Assembly (NCBI GenBank): GCA_910584685.1
Contig: CAJUAO010000010.1
Coordinates: 1-64,000, forward strand
Source: an uncultured Lachnospiraceae bacterium
GTDB lineage: Bacteria; Bacillota; Clostridia; Lachnospirales; Lachnospiraceae
DNA length: 64,000 bases
Direction of reading: 5' to 3'
The notes beneath the pieces were generated by a model. That model was not told the DNA's origin. It did no database searches and was given only the letters and a program-made list of their open reading frames with translations. Of this stretch, positions 60,900 to 64,000 are shown piece after piece. Made by a program: the position numbers and the translations under genes. The stretch's first letter is position 1. Each line of letters starts with the position of its first letter.

Positions 60900-60935
60900 A
60901 CGTTTTATTACCTTTCGCTACGACTATACACAGCA

Positions 60936-60963
60936 TAGGGAGATGCCGCTCAACATCTCCCTA
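60936..60963. terminator. Terminator-like hairpin behind the transketolase genes
   Basis: TAGGGAGATG (60936-60945) and CATCTCCCTA (60954-60963) pair perfectly over 10 bp with an 8-nt loop. There is no good T-run on the minus strand, so it may attenuate or protect mRNA rather than fully terminate. Confidence 0.5.
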
Positions 60964-60996
60964 CACTGTTCAACATATCAATGTTTTCTAACCCAT

Positions 60997-61938
60997 TTAT
61001 TTTACAAATTCCTTTACCTTTGCATAAATACCCTTTGCATCAAGTCCGTATTTTTCGATTAACTTAACTGCTGAACCTGATTCTCCAAACTGATCGTTGA
61101 TACCTATTTTTAATACCTGTGTAGGTGCTTTTGCGCTTAATACATCACACACGGCGCTTCCAAGTCCCCCTATAACAGAATGCTCCTCTACGGTAACCAC
61201 CCTGCCTGTCTCCTTTGCCGCCGAAATAACAAGCTCCTCGTCAAGAGGCTTTATTGTGTGAATGTTTATTACCTTTGCGTTTACGCCGTCTGCCTCAAGC
61301 ATTTTAGCCGCTTCAAGAGCTTCTGCCACGCAGAGGCCTGTAGCTATAATTGTTAAGTCCTTGCCTTCCTTAAGTGTAACGCCCTTTCCTATCTCAAACT
61401 TATAATCAGGCGTGTCGTTTATAACAGGCGTTGCAAGACGTCCAAATCTGATATATACAGGTCCGTCATGGTCTATGGCCGCCTTTACGGCTGCCTTTGC
61501 CTCCACATCATCAGAAGGATTTATAACTACCATTCCCGGAATAGTCCTCATAAGAGCTATGTCCTCATTACACTGATGGGTTGCTCCGTCCTCACCTACA
61601 GATATACCTGCATGGGTTGCTCCTATCTTTACATTTAAATGCGGATATCCCACAGAGTTTCTTACCTGCTCGAATGCCCTTCCTGCCGCAAACATTGCAA
61701 ATGAGCTTACAAACGGTATCTTTCCTGTAGCTGCAAGTCCCGCCGCTATACCTACCATATTACATTCTGCTATACCGCAGTCTATATGCCTATCCGGAAA
61801 CGCCTTCTTAAAAATACCGGTCTTGGTAGCTGCAGCCAAATCAGCGTCAAGAACTACAAGGTTTTCATATTGTGCGCCAAGCTCTGCCAATGCATTGCCA
61901 TAGCTCTCTCTTGTTGCTATCTTCTTTACTTCTGACAT
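60997..61938 (-). CDS. Transketolase, C-terminal subunit
   Basis: A 313-residue protein with the pyrimidine-binding and C-terminal domains of transketolase. Seen are RESYGNALAEL at the start, the FDRHIDCGIAECNMVGIAAGLA segment with the catalytic Glu (about residues 50-72; here PDRHIDCGIAE), GISVGEDGATHQCNEDIALMRTIPG (about 111-135), and VEEHSVIGGLGSAV (about 248-261). It needs the N-terminal subunit, encoded directly upstream with 13 bp of overlap. Together they transfer two-carbon units in the pentose phosphate pathway. Confidence 0.95.
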   Translation of the reverse strand: MSEVKKIATRESYGNALAELGAQYENLVVLDADLAAATKTGIFKKAFPDRHIDCGIAECNMVGIAAGLAATGKIPFVSSFAMFAAGRAFEQVRNSVGYPHLNVKIGATHAGISVGEDGATHQCNEDIALMRTIPGMVVINPSDDVEAKAAVKAAIDHDGPVYIRFGRLATPVINDTPDYKFEIGKGVTLKEGKDLTIIATGLCVAEALEAAKMLEADGVNAKVINIHTIKPLDEELVISAAKETGRVVTVEEHSVIGGLGSAVCDVLSAKAPTQVLKIGINDQFGESGSAVKLIEKYGLDAKGIYAKVKEFVK

Positions 61939-62765
61939 AATGCTTCACCTACCTTTTCTAAATCTTCCATTGCAACAGCGTACTGCTCGTCATTTGGCGC
62001 TGTTCCATGCCATGAAGCGTTATTCTCCATAAATGATACACCCTTACCCTTTGTGCTCTTAAATACAATAGCCGTAGGCTGTCCCTTTGCAGCCCTTGCC
62101 TCATCAAACGCTGCCTTTATGGCGTCAAAATCATGGGCATCCACATTCTCAATAACATGGAAATTAAATGCCTTAAACTTGTCTCCTATAGGGTATGGAG
62201 AACATACATCCTCTACCTTACCGTCTATCTGAAGTCCGTTATTATCAACCATAACTACAAGATTGTCAAGCTTTCTGTGTCCTGCAAACATGGAAGCCTC
62301 CCAAACCTGTCCCTCCTGTATCTCGCCGTCTCCGAGAAGTGTATATACCCTGTAGGTATCTCCGCTAAGCTTTGCTGAAAGGGCCATGCCTACCGCAGCA
62401 GATATACCCTGTCCCAGCGAGCCTGACGACATGTCTACTCCCGGAATGTGCTTCATATCAGGATGTCCCTGAAGATATGAGCCTAACTGTCTTAAGGTTT
62501 TTAAATCCTCAACAGGGAAATAGCCTCTGTTTGCCAGTGTTGAATAAAGTCCCGGAGCTGTATGTCCCTTTGAAAGCACAAATCTGTCCCTGTCTGCCTT
62601 CTTAGGCTCCTTAGGGTCTATATTCATCTCCTCAAAATACAGATATGTAAAAATATCTGCTGCTGACAATGAGCCTCCCGGATGTCCTGCCTTAGCGCTG
62701 TGTACGGCAGTAACTATTCCCTTACGAACTTCATTGGCAGTCTTCTGTAATGCTAACTTGTCCAT
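61926..62765 (-). CDS. Transketolase, N-terminal subunit
   Basis: A 279-residue protein holding the thiamine-diphosphate binding domain of a split transketolase. The cofactor motif GDGEIQEGQVWEASMFAGHRKLDNLVVMVDNN is at about residues 146-177; HSAKAGHPGGSLSAADI and the conserved His residues for the substrate phosphate (about 21-37) are present, as is GHTAPGLYSTL. The split form is common in Clostridia and archaea. It starts 20 bp after the transaldolase gene and overlaps the C-terminal subunit by 13 bp, so the three form a non-oxidative pentose phosphate operon. Confidence 0.96.
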   Translation of the reverse strand: MDKLALQKTANEVRKGIVTAVHSAKAGHPGGSLSAADIFTYLYFEEMNIDPKEPKKADRDRFVLSKGHTAPGLYSTLANRGYFPVEDLKTLRQLGSYLQGHPDMKHIPGVDMSSGSLGQGISAAVGMALSAKLSGDTYRVYTLLGDGEIQEGQVWEASMFAGHRKLDNLVVMVDNNGLQIDGKVEDVCSPYPIGDKFKAFNFHVIENVDAHDFDAIKAAFDEARAAKGQPTAIVFKSTKGKGVSFMENNASWHGTAPNDEQYAVAMEDLEKVGEALCQK

Positions 62766-62785
62766 TAAAAATACCCCTTTCCTTA

Positions 62786-63439
62786 TTAGTCGCCAAATAC
62801 TGCTCTGTAATCAGCCTGGAACTTTGCAATACCCTGGTCTGTAAGAGGATGCTTTGTCATCTGCTCAATTACCTTATATGGTACTGTAGCAATATCTGCT
62901 CCTGCAAGGGCGCAGTCCGTTACATGGATTGGGTTGCGGACTGACGCTGCAATAATCTGGGTATCAACCCCTGATACTGCAAACATATCTGCTATCTGTC
63001 TGATTAAATCAATACCCGGCTGTGAAATATCATCAAGCCTTCCAAGGAAAGGCGATACATACGTAGCTCCTGCTCTTGCTGCAAGCAGCGCCTGATTAGC
63101 CGTAAATACAAGAGTAACATTTGTCTTAATGCCCTCAGAAGAAAGAACCTTAGTAGCCTTTAAGCCTTCTACAGTCATAGGAATCTTAACTACCATGTTA
63201 GGGTGAATCTTTGCAATTTCTCTTCCCTCTGCAATCATGCCCTCTGCGTCTACTGTAGTAGCCTTAACCTCACCGCTGATAGGTCCATCTACGATAGAAG
63301 TTATTTCCTTTATAACTTCATTAAAATCTCTGCCTTCCTTTGCGATAAGCGACGGATTTGTAGTAACACCGCATATAACTCCCATGTCATTTGCTTTTCT
63401 GATGTCCTCTACATTAGCTGTGTCAACAAAAAATCTCAT
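62786..63439 (-). CDS. Transaldolase / fructose-6-phosphate aldolase family
   Basis: A 217-residue protein of the short transaldolase (TalC/FSA) family. The N-terminal FFVDTANVEDIRKAND, GVTTNPSLIAKEG (about residues 25-37), the Schiff-base Lys in MVVKIPMT (about 84-91), and the C-terminal phosphate site IIAASVRNPIHV (about 161-172) are present. Sequence alone does not decide between transaldolase and fructose-6-phosphate aldolase activity; the transketolase neighbours favour transaldolase. The start at 63439 has GGAGGA seven bases upstream; an upstream ATG at 63526 lies in the promoter region. Confidence 0.93.
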   Translation of the reverse strand: MRFFVDTANVEDIRKANDMGVICGVTTNPSLIAKEGRDFNEVIKEITSIVDGPISGEVKATTVDAEGMIAEGREIAKIHPNMVVKIPMTVEGLKATKVLSSEGIKTNVTLVFTANQALLAARAGATYVSPFLGRLDDISQPGIDLIRQIADMFAVSGVDTQIIAASVRNPIHVTDCALAGADIATVPYKVIEQMTKHPLTDQGIAKFQADYRAVFGD

Positions 63440-63524
63440 TTGAAAATCCTCCTTATATTTTGTTTTGTTTTGACATAAAAAATGAAAAAAATACCTAAAA
63501 ATTTCCGTACCGGCATTTACAAAC

Positions 63525-63553
63525 ATTATACCACTTTTCTTATTAATTGTCTA
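63525..63553 (-). promoter_or_regulatory. Promoter of the transaldolase-transketolase operon
   Basis: On the minus strand TAGACA (63548-63553), 17 bp, TATAAT (63525-63530) with TG one base before the -10. The leader is about 80 nt. Confidence 0.75.
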
Positions 63554-63624
63554 TTTTCAAATTTACAATTTACCCTTTTTTTACAAAACTTTTTTAAATT
63601 TTTTGTTTTTTATGCTAAAACAGT

Positions 63625-63690
63625 AATGCCACACTCTTAACAGAGGCGCCTTTTAGCTCCGGCCGCTGTTTAGAGTGTGGCATTATTTTT
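63625..63690. terminator. Bidirectional terminator at the end of the ATP synthase operon
   Basis: The arms 63625-63643 and 63666-63684 (AATGCCACACTC and GAGTGTGGCATT ends) pair over 19 bp with one mismatch, with a 22-nt GC-rich loop, followed by a T-run on the plus strand (63684-63691) and a weaker one on the minus strand. It lies 15 bp behind the atpC stop codon. Confidence 0.8.
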
Positions 63691-63698
63691 TTGAATAT

Positions 63699-64000
63699 CT
63701 ACTTAACCATATTAAGCCGGACAATAGACCTCTTAAGAGCCAGCTCCGCCCTGTTCCTGTCTATTCCCGAGCCTCCGTCCTTAAGCCTTCTCTCGGCTCT
63801 GACCTTTGCTTCCTCAGCTCTGTTTTTATCGATTTCATCCGGCCACTCGGCAACCTCTGCCATTATTTTTACCTTATCCTTAAGTATAACGACAAAGCCT
63901 GACATAACTGCCGCAGTCTTTAAGCCCTTCGCTTCATGTATCTTTACAGCGCCCGGCATTAAGACATTTGTCATAGGTATATGGTTTTTATAAATTCCAA
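63699..64000 (-). CDS. atpC: ATP synthase epsilon subunit, N-terminally cut by window edge
   Basis: The last 99 residues of a F1 epsilon subunit. The frame is open to the window edge and reads GIYKNHIPM before the first ATG, the counterpart of the conserved GIYPNHAPL motif, followed by VLMPGAVKI and GFVVILKDKVKIMAE, the end of the beta barrel. The C-terminal helical hairpin follows (about the last 50 residues; EIDKNRAEEAKVRAERRL and RNRAELALKRSIVRL). The missing N-terminal part is about 35 residues. As usual for atp operons it is the last gene; the others should lie beyond position 64000. Confidence 0.9.
   Translation of the reverse strand, partial: GIYKNHIPMTNVLMPGAVKIHEAKGLKTAAVMSGFVVILKDKVKIMAEVAEWPDEIDKNRAEEAKVRAERRLKDGGSGIDRNRAELALKRSIVRLNMVK

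Noticed and set aside
1..64000. CRISPR array, tRNA, rRNA, integrase, transposase or phage genes
   Set aside because: I saw no regularly spaced repeats, no tRNA cloverleaf or CCA end, no rRNA stretches and no recombinase or transposase motifs in any frame. A covariance-model tRNA search would be more sensitive than reading.

Overview
The window reads as chromosome of a spore-forming, Gram-positive anaerobe of the Lachnospiraceae type (class Clostridia). Support comes from AT-rich DNA with GGAGG-type ribosome binding sites, sporulation genes (a YyaC-type protein, a SipL-like SPOCS/LysM protein, YtvI, a CotS-like kinase), an ATP-type PEP carboxykinase, a split transketolase, LuxS/Pfs and a SAM-I riboswitch in front of metK. 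I cannot name genus or species from the sequence alone.

Layout. 1-8.2 kb, mostly minus strand: CvpA, a DUF5711-type membrane protein, a membrane LysM protein, a plus-strand YyaC, a coiled-coil membrane protein, then a PTS-EIIC-like permease, a small ORF, Pfs, LuxS and a TSCPD protein, which together detoxify and recycle the S-adenosylmethionine by-products. 8.3-12.7 kb, plus strand: a membrane protein, pgi, a PrcB-like lipoprotein and the SipL-like spore protein. 12.9-15 kb: an ABC exporter whose permease carries a one-base frameshift, followed by a GNAT fragment; this looks like a decaying acquired module. 15.1-21.2 kb, minus: a small Lachnospiraceae-type protein, a GntR/FCD regulator overlapping ispE, a PH-domain protein, a phosphoglucomutase and a PEGA lipoprotein; cca follows on plus.

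22.7-41.6 kb is the accessory core: an 11-gene minus-strand operon (pyruvyltransferase, radical SAM, LicD, cytidylyltransferase-oxidoreductase fusion, WecC, heparinase-like lyase, two deacetylase-like proteins of which one is fused to a methyltransferase, another methyltransferase, a CgeB-like glycosyltransferase, WecB) and two divergent plus-strand genes (a propeller-like protein and a LicD fusion). WecB and WecC would make UDP-ManNAcA; LicD and cytidylyltransferase parts suggest phospho-substituents. No flippase, polymerase, initiating transferase or exporter lies in the window, so the acceptor (cell wall glycan, flagellin or spore surface) is open.

41.8-64 kb is mainly housekeeping: pckA, a CotS-like gene, two GyrI-like proteins, a transglutaminase lipoprotein, a thioesterase, an OmpR/histidine kinase pair, ytvI, metK with its riboswitch, murA, an M23/LysM/G5 endopeptidase, a shikimate kinase preceded by an unexplained structured leader, pgsA, a flavin reductase, a membrane protein, a sigma-like protein without region 4, a small alarmone synthetase, split transketolase, transaldolase and the end of an ATP synthase operon (atpC, cut by the window edge).

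The most unusual local DNA features are hairpins fused to coding signals: a perfect 32-bp palindrome that ends two convergent genes and gives both proteins the same C-terminal peptide, and two terminator-like hairpins that enclose the start codon or ribosome binding site of the next gene.
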